Source of the DNA: Streptomyces vinaceus
GTDB lineage: Bacteria; Actinomycetota; Actinomycetes; Streptomycetales; Streptomycetaceae
Assembly (NCBI RefSeq): GCF_008704935.1
Contig: NZ_CP023692.1
Span: 1,798,001-1,862,000 of the forward strand
Direction of reading: 5' to 3'
Length of the DNA stretch: 64,000 nucleotides
The notes below the pieces were generated by a model. That model saw only the letters and a program-made list of their open reading frames with translations. It was not told the origin of the DNA and searched no databases. The position numbers were made by a program, and so were the translations under genes. Each line of letters begins with the position of its first letter. The stretch's first letter is position 1. Shown in pieces: positions 9,044-17,713 of the stretch.

Positions 9044-11614
9044 TCACAACCGCGGGTCGACCGGCTCCGATTCGAGGGCCAGCACCGCGAACACCGCCTC
9101 GTGCACCCGCCACAGCGGCTCCCCGCCCGCCAGCCGGTCCAGGGCCTCCAGCCCGAGCGCGTACTCGCGCAGGGCCAGGGAGCGCTTGTGCCCCAGGAAG
9201 CGCTGGCGCAGCTTCTCCAGCTGCTCCGGACGCGTGTACTCCGGACCGTAGATGATCCGCAGGTACTCGCGCCCGCGCACCTTGATCCCCGGCTGGACCA
9301 GGCGGCCCTTGCCGTCGCGGGCGTACGCCTGGAGCGGCTTGACGACCATGCCCTCGCCGCCCGCGCCCGTCAGCTCCAGCCACCAGTCGGTGCCCGCCCG
9401 TACGGAGTCCTCGTCGGCGGTGTCCACCAGGATCCGGCCGGTACGGCGCAGCAGCCCGGTCCCGGCCGCCTCGTCGGCGGCGACGAGCCGGTCCAGCCAG
9501 AACAGCTGCTCGTCGTGGGGTACGGCGGCCAGCGAGCGCCCGGCGGCCGCCAGCAGCTGGAAGGGGGCGAACCGTACGCCGTCCAGCCCGTCCGTGGGCC
9601 AGCAGTAGCGCCGGTACGCGTCGGTGAACCGCTCGGCGTCGGCGGCCCGCTCCCGCTGGCGGGCGAGCAGTCCGCCGGTGTCGACGCCCCGCTGCGCGGC
9701 CGCGGCCAGCGCGCCGAGGGCGTCCGGGAACACGGCGCGGGAGGCGGCGCCCACGGCGGCGTACTGGTTGCGCAGCAGACCGGTGGACTTCAGCGACCAG
9801 GGCAGCAGCTCCCCGTCCAGCAGCAGCCAGTCGGTGGCCAGTTCCTCCCACAGGCCCGCGTCGGTGAGGGCGCTGCGGAGCCGGGCGAGGACCTCCTCGG
9901 TGACCTCGGGGTCCTGGAAGAAGGCGCGTCCGGTGCGGGTGTAGACGGAACCGGTCGGGCCCTCGACGCCGAAGCGCTCGCGGGCCGCCCCGGCGTCCTT
10001 GCAGACGAGGACGGTGGCCCGGGAGCCCATGTGCTTCTCCTCGCACACGACCTGGGCGACGCCGTCCTTGCGGTACTGGGCGAAGGCCTCGGCCGGGTGC
10101 TCCAGGTAGCCACCATCGGCGGCTCCGCCCCGGGCGTCCTCCCGGGAGGTGGCGGTCGGCGCCATGGTCGGCGGCAGGTACGGGACCAGCCGCGGGTCCA
10201 CCGCGAAGCGGCTCATGACCTCCAGGGCCGCGGCCGCGTTCTCCTCGCGCACGGTGACGTTGCCCAGGTGCCGGGTCTCGACGATCCGGCGCCCGTGGAC
10301 GTCGCCCAGGTCCAGCGGGCGTCCTTCGTGGCCGCCCGGCGCCTCGGCGGCGAGCGGCTTGACCGGCTCGTACCAGACCTTCTCGGCCGGTACGTCGACC
10401 AGTTCGCGCTCGGGCCAGCGCAGGGCCGTCATCTTCCCGCCGAAGACGGCACCCGTGTCCAGGCAGATGGTGTTGTTGAGCCAGGCGGTGTCCGGGACCG
10501 GGGTGTGGCCGTAGACCACGACCGCCTTGCCGCGGTACTCCTCGGCCCACGGGTAGCGCACGGGCAGGCCGAACTCGTCGGTCTCACCGGTGGTCTCCCC
10601 GTACAGGGCGTGCGAGCGGACCCGGCCGGAGGTGCGGCCGTGGTACTTCTCGGGCAGACCGGCGTGGCAGACCACCAGCCTGCCGCCGTCGAGCACGTAG
10701 TGGCTGACGAGACCGCGGATGAACTCCCGCACCTCCTCGACGAACTCCTGCGGCTCACGCCCGAGCTGCTCGATCGTCTCGGCGAGCCCGTGGGTCTGCT
10801 GGACCTTGGACCCCTTGAGGTAACGGCCGAGCTTGTTCTCGTGGTTCCCGGGTACGCACAGGGCGTTGCCGGACCCGACCATGCCCATGACCCGGCGCAG
10901 GACGCCGGGGCTGTCCGGGCCCCGGTCGACGAGGTCGCCGACGAACACGGCGGTGCGGCCCTCGGGGTGGACCCCGTCCTCGTACCCCAGCTTGCCGAGC
11001 AGGGTCTCCAGCTCGGAGGAGCAGCCGTGGATGTCACCGATGATGTCGAAGGGGCCGGTGAGGTGGGTGAGGTCGTTGAACCGCTTCTCCAGGACGACTT
11101 CGGCGCTCTCGGCCTCCTCGGGAGTGCGCAGCACGTGCACCTTGCGGAAGCCCTCGCGCTCCAGTCCGCGCAGCGAGCGGCGCAGGTCTCGGCGGTGCCG
11201 CTGGATGACCGCGCGCGGCAGCCCGGCCCGGTCGGGGCGTCCGGCGTTGCGCTCGGCGCAGACCTCCTCGGGCATGTCGAGGACGATCGCGATGGGCAGG
11301 ACGTCGTGCTCGCGGGCCAGCCGGACCAGCTGCCTGCGGGCCTCGGCCTGCACGCTGGTGGCGTCGACGACGGTCAGGCGTCCGGCCGCCAGCCGCTTGC
11401 CGGCGATGTAGTGCAGGACGTCGAAGGCATCGCGGCTCGCGCTCTGGTCGTTCTCGTCGTCGGCGACGAGTCCGCGGCAGTAGTCGGAGGAGATGACCTC
11501 GGTGGGCTTGAAGTGCTTGCGGGCGAAGGTGGACTTCCCTGACCCGGTGGCCCCGACGAGGACGACGAGGGACAGATCGGTGACGGGAAGTACGCGGTTT
11601 CCGGTACTGGTCAT
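9044..11614 (-). CDS. pnkp: Polynucleotide kinase-phosphatase of the Hen1-Pnkp RNA repair system
   Basis: 856 aa, close to the length of bacterial Pnkp. Three modules are in order: a 5'-OH kinase with P-loop GATGSGKSTF near residue 20; a calcineurin-type 2',3'-phosphatase (GDIHGCSSE, GDLVDRGPDS, GNHENK, residues about 180-260); and a C-terminal ligase-like adenylyltransferase with nucleotidyl lysine motif EEKHMGSRA near residue 520. It heals broken RNA ends and, with Hen1, seals them with a 2'-O-methyl mark. The ATG is chosen because it overlaps the hen1 stop (ATGA), which gives translational coupling. The open frame extends further upstream but without family similarity. Confidence 0.95.
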   Translation of the reverse strand: MTSTGNRVLPVTDLSLVVLVGATGSGKSTFARKHFKPTEVISSDYCRGLVADDENDQSASRDAFDVLHYIAGKRLAAGRLTVVDATSVQAEARRQLVRLAREHDVLPIAIVLDMPEEVCAERNAGRPDRAGLPRAVIQRHRRDLRRSLRGLEREGFRKVHVLRTPEEAESAEVVLEKRFNDLTHLTGPFDIIGDIHGCSSELETLLGKLGYEDGVHPEGRTAVFVGDLVDRGPDSPGVLRRVMGMVGSGNALCVPGNHENKLGRYLKGSKVQQTHGLAETIEQLGREPQEFVEEVREFIRGLVSHYVLDGGRLVVCHAGLPEKYHGRTSGRVRSHALYGETTGETDEFGLPVRYPWAEEYRGKAVVVYGHTPVPDTAWLNNTICLDTGAVFGGKMTALRWPERELVDVPAEKVWYEPVKPLAAEAPGGHEGRPLDLGDVHGRRIVETRHLGNVTVREENAAAALEVMSRFAVDPRLVPYLPPTMAPTATSREDARGGAADGGYLEHPAEAFAQYRKDGVAQVVCEEKHMGSRATVLVCKDAGAARERFGVEGPTGSVYTRTGRAFFQDPEVTEEVLARLRSALTDAGLWEELATDWLLLDGELLPWSLKSTGLLRNQYAAVGAASRAVFPDALGALAAAAQRGVDTGGLLARQRERAADAERFTDAYRRYCWPTDGLDGVRFAPFQLLAAAGRSLAAVPHDEQLFWLDRLVAADEAAGTGLLRRTGRILVDTADEDSVRAGTDWWLELTGAGGEGMVVKPLQAYARDGKGRLVQPGIKVRGREYLRIIYGPEYTRPEQLEKLRQRFLGHKRSLALREYALGLEALDRLAGGEPLWRVHEAVFAVLALESEPVDPRL

Positions 11615-13101
11615 GCGGCCTCTCCCTCCTTGGCGGCAGCGGTGCGGGTGTCGGTGTCGGTGGGGGTCCGGGTGAAGACGGCCATCTGGGTCGGCGGCCC
11701 CACCTCGGGGTCGTCGTCGCCGACGGGCACGAAGGCGACCTCGTACCCGTGGCGGCCGGCCACGGAGGCGGCCCACTCCCGGAACTCCCCGCGGTTCCAC
11801 TCGAAGCGGTGGTCGCCGTGGCGGACGTGCCCGGCGGGCAGGCTCTCCCAGCGGACGTTGTACTCCACGTTGGGGGTGGTGACCAGGACCGTACGGGGGC
11901 GGGCCGCGCCGAACACCGCGTACTCCAGGGCGGGCAGGCGCGGCAGGTCCAGGTGCTCGATGACCTCGCTGAGCACGGCGGCGTCGTAGCCCGCCAGCCG
12001 CTTGTCGGTGTACGCGAGCGAGCCCTGGAGCAGCCGGACGCGGCTGCTCTGCCTCTCCCCCATCCGTTCGAGGTGGAGCCGCTTGGCGGCCGTGGCGAGG
12101 GCCCGCATGGACACGTCGACACCGACGATCTCGGTGAAGGACGCGTCCCCCAGCAGCGCCTGGACCAACTGCCCCTGTCCACAGCCGAGGTCGAGGACCC
12201 GGGCCGCGCCGGCGGCGCGCAGCGCGGCCAGGATCGCCTCGCGCCGCTGCACGGCGAGCGGTACGGGCTTCTCCTCGGTGTCACGGTCCTCGTCCACGGC
12301 GTTGTCGAACTCCTCGACCTCGCTGCCGTCGGCCTCGGCCAGCCGCAGCAGCTCAAGACGCTCCAGGGCCTCGCGGGTCAGCCGCTTGTGACGGGCCAGG
12401 TAACGGGCGCTGATCAGCCCGTTCTCGGGGTGCGCGGCCAGCCAGCCGTCTCCGGCCCGCAGCAGCTTGTCGACCTCGTCGGGGGCGACCCAGTAGTGCT
12501 TGGCGTCGTCCAGCACGGGCAGCAGGACGTAGAGCTGCCGCAGCGCGTCGGCGAGCCGCAGCTCGCCCTCCAGCACGAGCCGCACGTACCGGGAGTCCCC
12601 CCACTGCGGGAACTGCTCGTCGAGCGGTACGGGATCGGCCCGTACGAGGTCCCAGCCGAGCGGATCGAACAGCCGGTGCACGAGCTCCGCACCGCCGCGC
12701 GCCGGCAGCGCCGGTATCTCGATCCGCAGCGGACGGGTCTGCTCCGGCAGTTCGGGCCGGGCGGCGCACTGCCCCTTGAGCGCGCTGCGGAAGACGGAGC
12801 TGAGCGCGACGGCGAGCAGCGAGGAGGCCGCGTACGGGCGGTCGTTGACGTACTGGGCGAGCGCGGCGTCGGGCGCCCCGCCCCGTCCCTTGCCCTGGCC
12901 GCGCCGCACGAGCGCGACGGGGTCCACCTCCAGCAGCAGCGCCGCCGTGCACCGCTCGTCGGCGGCCTCGGGATAGAACACGTGGGCGACGCCGTGGGAG
13001 GTGGAGAACGCCTGCGCCTTTCCAGGGTGCTTGTGCAGCAGGAAGCCCAGGTCGGTGGCCGGCTGCTCGGCTCCGCCAGTGGTGGAGATCGTCAAGAACA
13101 T
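11611..13101 (-). CDS. hen1: 3'-terminal RNA ribose 2'-O-methyltransferase Hen1
   Basis: 496 aa from the ATG giving MFLTISTT, the usual family start; an ATG at 13113 is the alternative. The N-terminal half is the Pnkp-partner domain (LGFLLHKHPGKAQAF). The C-terminal half is a SAM methyltransferase with motif I VLDLGCGQGQL near residue 300 and the metal-binding EVIEHLDLPRL plus the HGDHRFEW histidines. It methylates the 2'-OH at the 3' end of cleaved RNA before ligation, so that the repaired site resists re-cleavage. It is coupled to pnkp by a 4-base overlap. Confidence 0.95.
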   Translation of the reverse strand: MFLTISTTGGAEQPATDLGFLLHKHPGKAQAFSTSHGVAHVFYPEAADERCTAALLLEVDPVALVRRGQGKGRGGAPDAALAQYVNDRPYAASSLLAVALSSVFRSALKGQCAARPELPEQTRPLRIEIPALPARGGAELVHRLFDPLGWDLVRADPVPLDEQFPQWGDSRYVRLVLEGELRLADALRQLYVLLPVLDDAKHYWVAPDEVDKLLRAGDGWLAAHPENGLISARYLARHKRLTREALERLELLRLAEADGSEVEEFDNAVDEDRDTEEKPVPLAVQRREAILAALRAAGAARVLDLGCGQGQLVQALLGDASFTEIVGVDVSMRALATAAKRLHLERMGERQSSRVRLLQGSLAYTDKRLAGYDAAVLSEVIEHLDLPRLPALEYAVFGAARPRTVLVTTPNVEYNVRWESLPAGHVRHGDHRFEWNRGEFREWAASVAGRHGYEVAFVPVGDDDPEVGPPTQMAVFTRTPTDTDTRTAAAKEGEAA

Positions 13102-13288
13102 GCAGCTCAGCATGGATGCCGCCGTCGGCGGGGGCCACTGGATTTCCCCGCGCGTACGCCCGCCGCGGCGGCCGCGGATCCCGATTCGGGCAAGTGCCCG
13201 CCGCGTGTGCGTCCGGCGCTGTACGGTCCGCGGAACACGTCGTTCCCCGTGCCCCCGGCATCCCGGCAGCCCCAGGAGGGCCTCTCTC

Positions 13289-14359
13289 GTGTACCCGCCG
13301 AAGCCTTACCCACCCATGCCCGCGCCCGTGCGCCGCTGGTGGCAGCATCCCGTCCTTATCATCGCCCTGCTGGTCGTGCTCCCGCCCGTGGGGATCGCGC
13401 TCGCCTGGACGAGCCGGTGGGGGCAGGCCAAGAAGATCATCGCAACGGTCCTCGCCGGTCTGTGGTTCCTCACGCCCTTCCTGGGCGACCCGCCGAAGAA
13501 GGCCGAGGCCGACGCGAAGCCGGCCGCCCTCGCGTCCGCCTCACCGAGTGCGAGCCCGAGCCGGACCGAGCCGCCTTCCCTCGTCGGCCGGAACCTGAAG
13601 GAGGCGAGGGCCACGGCGCTCGCCGCCGGATTCCAGGTGCTCTCGCACGACGCCTCCGAGGCCGATGCCGCCCAAGTCGCCGAGGCCGACTGGAAGGTGT
13701 GCTTCCAGGCCGTGGCGGCGGAGAAGCCCGGTGCGATACGCACCCTCGACCTCGGCGTCGTACGGACCGACGCGCCGTGCCCCGCGAAGGACGGGGATCC
13801 GATCCCCTATCCGAAGATGCCCAAGGTCGTCGGTCTGACCTTCGCGAAGGCGTCTCAGGTGCTCAAACCGATCGGCTTCCAGAGGATCGAGGCGCAGAGC
13901 GCGTTCACGGACGTCACCCTGCCGGCCGCCGTGGACGACTGGGCCGTCTGCTTCCAGGAGCCCGCGGAAGGCAAGGAGATCAGCGCGCCGGCGACCACTT
14001 CCGCCCCGCTGAAGCTGGTCTCCCCCGGGACCGGCTGCCCGGCTGCGCCGAACACCCGCCTCCACCCCGAACCTACGCCGACGCACGAGGACTCGGGCAG
14101 CACGGCATCGGGCGGCTCCTCCTCCGGGGGCTCCTCCTCCGGGAGTTCGAGCTCCGGCGGCTCCTCTTCCGGGGGTTCGAGCTCCGGAGGCTCCTCCTCC
14201 GGCGGGTCTTCCTCCTCCGGCGGGTCGGACAGCGGCGGCGCAAGCACCGGCACCGTGACGCCCGGGGCGTTCTGCTCCCCGGCCGGGGCGACCGGCGTCA
14301 GCAAGAAGGGCATCACCTACACCTGCAAGGGTCCCGGTCAGCCCCGCTGGCGCCAGTGA
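13289..14359 (+). CDS. PASTA-domain membrane protein with Gly/Ser linker
   Basis: 356 aa. The GTG start is chosen for an ideal AGGAGGG eight bases upstream and because the protein then begins with a short Pro-rich cytoplasmic tail. Two membrane segments follow (residues about 18-38 and 50-66). Two PASTA-like repeats come next (VGRNLKEARATALAAGFQV and VVGLTFAKASQVLKPIGF). A linker almost purely of Gly and Ser spans about 14104-14235. The C-terminus carries two cysteines, a possible disulfide. PASTA domains bind peptidoglycan or muropeptides in kinases and penicillin-binding proteins; no kinase domain is present here. The gene converges on and overlaps mmuM by 22 bases. Confidence 0.75.
   Translation: MYPPKPYPPMPAPVRRWWQHPVLIIALLVVLPPVGIALAWTSRWGQAKKIIATVLAGLWFLTPFLGDPPKKAEADAKPAALASASPSASPSRTEPPSLVGRNLKEARATALAAGFQVLSHDASEADAAQVAEADWKVCFQAVAAEKPGAIRTLDLGVVRTDAPCPAKDGDPIPYPKMPKVVGLTFAKASQVLKPIGFQRIEAQSAFTDVTLPAAVDDWAVCFQEPAEGKEISAPATTSAPLKLVSPGTGCPAAPNTRLHPEPTPTHEDSGSTASGGSSSGGSSSGSSSSGGSSSGGSSSGGSSSGGSSSSGGSDSGGASTGTVTPGAFCSPAGATGVSKKGITYTCKGPGQPRWRQ
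14104..14235 (+). repeat. Ser/Gly-coding tandem repeat
   Basis: About 130 bases of imperfect GGCTCCTCCTCCGGG-like units encode GGSSS/GSSSSGG repeats inside the PASTA protein. It is likely to vary in length between strains. Confidence 0.85.
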
Positions 14360-15273
14360 CCGGTCCCGCCCCGGGACACCTCCGCGGCCAGATCGGCGAT
14401 GCCCGCCGGACCGATGCGGCAGCAGCCGCCGATCAGGCGGGCTCCCGCCCTGCGCCAGGCCTCCAGGGGCCAGGGCGCGGGGGCGGGCGGGGCGTGCCAG
14501 GTGGCGGTGGCGGCCTCCCAGACGGAGCCGTCGTTCGGGTAGGCGACGAGCGGCTTGGACGTCACGGAGGAGGCCGCCTCCAGGGCGGGCAGGACGTCCG
14601 CCGGGTCACAGCAGTTGACGCCGACCGCGATGACCTCCGGGGCCTCGGCCGCGAGGGCGAAGGCCTCGGCGAGCGGCTGACCGGCCCGGGTACGGGCGCC
14701 GGCCACGGTGTAGCTCAGCCAGGCGGCCGCCCCCGTCCCGGCGAGGACGCCGAGGAGCGCTTCGGCCTCCTCCGCGTCCGGGACGGTCTCCAGCGCCAGG
14801 ACGTCGGCGCCCGCCGCGAGCAGCGCCTCGATCCGCGGGCGGTGGAAGGCGGAGAGCTCGCGCACGCTCAGCCCGTACCGCCCGCGGTACTCGGAGCCGT
14901 CCGCGAGCACCGCCCCGTACGGGCCGACGGAGGCGGCGACCCAGACCTCGTGGCCGGCGGCCCCGGCCGCCCGGGCCGCCAGCGCGACGCTGCGGTGCAG
15001 CAGGGCGGTGGTCTCGGCCCGGTCGTGCCCGTGGGCGGCGAAGGCCTCGTACCCGACCTGGTAGCTCGCGGTGATCAGCACCTCGGCGCCGGCCCGCGCA
15101 TACGCCGAGTGGGCGGCCTCCACCTGGTCCGGCCGCTCGGCCAGCACCCGGCCCGACCAGAGGCCTCCGGTCAGGTCGCAGCCCTGGTCGGCGAGCTGGT
15201 TGCTCAGTCCGCCGTCGAGGAGCACGACCCTGTCGGCCAGTGCTTCGGCGAGCGGGCCGGACGCGCGGGGCAC
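14338..15273 (-). CDS. mmuM: Homocysteine S-methyltransferase
   Basis: 311 aa with a GTG start. The zinc-binding cysteines are in GVNCCDP (near residue 216) and GGCCRIGP near the C-terminus. The N-terminal LLDGGLSNQLADQG is the family signature. The enzyme makes methionine from homocysteine using S-methylmethionine or SAM. It follows the LLM oxidoreductase gene on the same strand with a 15-base gap, so the two are probably cotranscribed, although no pathway link is evident. Its 3' end overlaps the convergent PASTA gene. Confidence 0.9.
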   Translation of the reverse strand: MPRASGPLAEALADRVVLLDGGLSNQLADQGCDLTGGLWSGRVLAERPDQVEAAHSAYARAGAEVLITASYQVGYEAFAAHGHDRAETTALLHRSVALAARAAGAAGHEVWVAASVGPYGAVLADGSEYRGRYGLSVRELSAFHRPRIEALLAAGADVLALETVPDAEEAEALLGVLAGTGAAAWLSYTVAGARTRAGQPLAEAFALAAEAPEVIAVGVNCCDPADVLPALEAASSVTSKPLVAYPNDGSVWEAATATWHAPPAPAPWPLEAWRRAGARLIGGCCRIGPAGIADLAAEVSRGGTGHWRQRG

Positions 15274-15288
15274 GGTCTTCCGCCTCCC

Positions 15289-16212
15289 TCAGCCGAGCTG
15301 GGAAAGTACCTGGGCCGAGATCAGCTCCAGGTGGTCCAGGTCGTCGAGGTCGAGCAGCTGGAGGTAGATGCGGGAGCTGCCGACGGCCGCGTAGGCGCCG
15401 ATCCTCTCCACCACCTCGGCCGGGGAGCCGGCCAGGCCGTTGGCCTTGAGCTCGTCCACGTCCCTGCCGATGGCGGCGGCCCGGCGGGCGACCTCGGCGT
15501 CGTCCTTGCCGACGCACACCACGAGGGCGTTGGAGTAGACGAGGTCGTCGGCGCCCCGTCCGGCTTCCTCGGCGGCCTGCCGCACCCGGCCGAACTGCCG
15601 CTCGCTGTCCGCGATCGACGCGAACGGCATGTTGAACTCGTCCGCGTACCGGGCGGCGAGGCGCGGGGTGCGCTTGGCGCCGTGGCCGCCGATGAGCACG
15701 GGCACCTTGGCCTGGGCCGGCTTGGGCAGCGCCGGGGACTTCTCCACCTGGTAGTGGGTGCCCGCGTAGTCGAACGTGGCTCCGGGCGCGGTCGCCCACA
15801 GGCCGGTGACGATCGCGAGCTGCTCCTCCAGCCGGGCCATCCGCTCCGCCGGGAACGGGATGCCGTACGCCTTGTGCTCCTCCTCGAACCAGCCCGCGCC
15901 CAGCCCCAGTTCGACCCGGCCGCCGGACATCTGGTCGACCTGGGCCACCTGGATGGCGAGCACGCCCGGCAGCCGGAACGTGCCGGCCGTCATCAGCGTG
16001 CCGAGGCGGATCCGCCGCGTCTCCCGGGCCAGGCCCGCGAGGGTGATCCAGGCGTCGGTGGGCCCGGGCATGCCGTCCGCCGACCCCATCTTCAGATAGT
16101 GGTCGGAGCGGAAGAACGCGTCGAAGCCCAGGTCCTCGGTGGCCTTGGCGACGGTCAGGAGGGTGTCGTAGCTCGCGCCCTGCTGGGGCTCGGTGAAAAT
16201 ACGGAGATCCAT
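15289..16212 (-). CDS. LLM class F420-dependent oxidoreductase
   Basis: 307 aa starting MDLRIF; an ATG nine bases upstream is possible. It has the luciferase-like TIM-barrel signature: LGFDAFFRSDHYL near residue 29, the RIRLGTLMTAGTFR strand, and GRVELGLGAGWFEEEH. LLM proteins of this subgroup in actinobacteria usually use F420 and act on a wide range of substrates. The hydride acceptor cannot be read from the sequence. It is upstream of mmuM on the same strand. Confidence 0.8.
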   Translation of the reverse strand: MDLRIFTEPQQGASYDTLLTVAKATEDLGFDAFFRSDHYLKMGSADGMPGPTDAWITLAGLARETRRIRLGTLMTAGTFRLPGVLAIQVAQVDQMSGGRVELGLGAGWFEEEHKAYGIPFPAERMARLEEQLAIVTGLWATAPGATFDYAGTHYQVEKSPALPKPAQAKVPVLIGGHGAKRTPRLAARYADEFNMPFASIADSERQFGRVRQAAEEAGRGADDLVYSNALVVCVGKDDAEVARRAAAIGRDVDELKANGLAGSPAEVVERIGAYAAVGSSRIYLQLLDLDDLDHLELISAQVLSQLG

Positions 16213-16414
16213 GACTCCCATCCTGCCTCGCCCACCCCCGCAGGGTGAATCTGCGTCAACCGGACGGTCCACCCCGGTCCGGGCCAGTGACCAGCACGGA
16301 CGGGGATCGTTGGCTCGGACGGAGCCGGACCGCCCGGCCCGCGCGCCGGCGGCCTCCGCCGATGCGCCCACCGCCCCCTTCCGCCTCGGAAGGGCCAGGG
16401 CCGAGGAGGCCGTC

Positions 16415-16648
16415 ATGTCCCACGAGTCCGTGCCCGAGCACACCGGACAGACCGGGCAGGCCGCACACGACCACGCACGCCAGGAGCCCGCGGCGGCCGC
16501 CCAGGGTGGCGCGCCGAAGGGCCTGCTCCAGCAGATGGAAGAGCTGATGGCCGCGCTGAACGCCGACCTGTCGCAGCTCGACGCCGACCTCCAGTCCTCC
16601 ACGGACCGCGCACCCGAGAGCGAGCGCACGTCCTACCGGTCGCATTGA
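16415..16648 (+). CDS. Small hydrophilic protein, unknown
   Basis: 77 aa. The ATG follows GAGGAGG with a 5-base gap, a very strong ribosome-binding site. Residues 1-40 are polar and disordered (His, Gln and Ala rich). Residues 45-68 predict as an amphipathic or coiled-coil helix (LLQQMEELMAALNADLSQL). There are no cysteines, membrane segments or processing motifs. The C-terminus is not the GGE/GGQ of Pup. I recognise no family. It is divergent from the LLM gene, with about 200 bases between the starts. Confidence 0.6.
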   Translation: MSHESVPEHTGQTGQAAHDHARQEPAAAAQGGAPKGLLQQMEELMAALNADLSQLDADLQSSTDRAPESERTSYRSH

Positions 16649-16705
16649 CCTTGCGGGTCCCGTCGTGCGCGACGGGACCCCGGCCGCCCTCTCGGCGCTC
16701 TCCCG

Positions 16706-17191
16706 TCAGGCCACGCCGGAGGCGGACCCCCGTTCACGCACCGTCAGCCGGCGCAGGACGGCCCGGACCCGGTCGCTCGATTCGTCGGCCGCGTCTATGG
16801 ACTCTATGCACTGCCAGTACAGGCCTTCGTCGTCCGTCGCGCAGGCCACCCCGACCAGGGCTATCCCCACTTCGCCGAACAGCGCCTGCAGCCCGAGCAG
16901 AGCCTGGCGGACATCCGCCACCTTGGTCAGCTGCGCCGCTCTCGGCGGGTAGTCGGGCGCGCTGCCCTCTCCCCGCAGGGCCGCTCTGTCGAGCACCCCG
17001 CAGCCTCTGCCCCCCGCTTCCCCCAGTCCCCGTGCCTCCGATCTCAGCTCCGGCGGCCCCGTGACCGCCAGCCAGCTCCCGATCCCCTGCGCGAGCGCCT
17101 GGGCCTGCCAGGCCTCGCCCACGATGTCCATCGCCGCCCCGCTCTGTGCCAGCGCGTGCCGGCCGGCCGCGATGAGCCGTACCGCATCCAT
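16706..17191 (-). CDS. DUF6099 family protein
   Basis: 161 aa, starting MDAVRLIAAGRHALAQSGAA with GGGGG eight bases upstream. It resembles the Streptomyces-restricted DUF6099 family (RHALAQS...EAWQAQALAQ). It is mostly alpha helical, and the start has no signal peptide. Its function is unknown; the family is small and restricted to the genus. The frame stays open further upstream, but that extension has no such character. Confidence 0.7.
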   Translation of the reverse strand: MDAVRLIAAGRHALAQSGAAMDIVGEAWQAQALAQGIGSWLAVTGPPELRSEARGLGEAGGRGCGVLDRAALRGEGSAPDYPPRAAQLTKVADVRQALLGLQALFGEVGIALVGVACATDDEGLYWQCIESIDAADESSDRVRAVLRRLTVRERGSASGVA

Positions 17192-17314
17192 ATGCCGTCC
17201 CCCGTCCGCACGACATCCGCCGTCCTCACCACTACCCAGAGTGAGGGCAATGGGCCAGTAAAGCCAGGGGTATTCGGAAATCTGTGGACACAAACATGGT
17301 TGTGGACGACGCCA

Positions 17315-17713
17315 TCACTCCGAAGAGTGACAATTCGATGTCGGAGGCCCCGTCACCGGGAAGCGGAGCTCGTTCCTCTCGATCTTCGCGGCGAGCGCAT
17401 CCATCACGTCCACCCCGAGGACCTCACAGAATTGCAGCAGATACGCCAGCACGTCGGCCACCTCGTCGGCCACGCGGTGTGCGGTTTCCGGCCTCTCCAT
17501 GACCTTCGCCGACTCCTCCGGGGTCAGCCACTGGAAGATTTCGACCAGTTCGGACGCTTCCACGCTCAGCGCCGAGGCCAGGTTCTTGGGCGTGTGGTAC
17601 GGCTCCCAGCCGCGCGCGGCCGCGAACTCGGCCAGTCTCCGCTGGAGTCGGTGCAACCGCTCGGTCCGGTGCGCCGGCTCCTGCCCGTGCTGTACGTCCT
17701 GCTCATCGCTCAT
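17315..17713 (-). CDS. MazG-like nucleotide pyrophosphohydrolase
   Basis: 132 aa. An all-alpha NTP-PPase fold is evident from the acid motif EASELVEIFQWL (EExxE-like) near residue 52 and the second metal motif DEVADVLAYLLQF. These enzymes hydrolyse nucleoside triphosphates to monophosphates and clear aberrant nucleotides. The start overlaps the stop of the upstream ATPase gene by ATGA, so the two are co-translated. That ties the protein to an ATPase of unknown role. Confidence 0.85.
   Translation of the reverse strand: MSDEQDVQHGQEPAHRTERLHRLQRRLAEFAAARGWEPYHTPKNLASALSVEASELVEIFQWLTPEESAKVMERPETAHRVADEVADVLAYLLQFCEVLGVDVMDALAAKIERNELRFPVTGPPTSNCHSSE

Noticed and set aside
16415..16648. Prokaryotic ubiquitin-like protein Pup
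   Set aside because: Length is similar, but the C-terminal GGE/GGQ is missing (it ends YRSH) and no proteasome genes are nearby.
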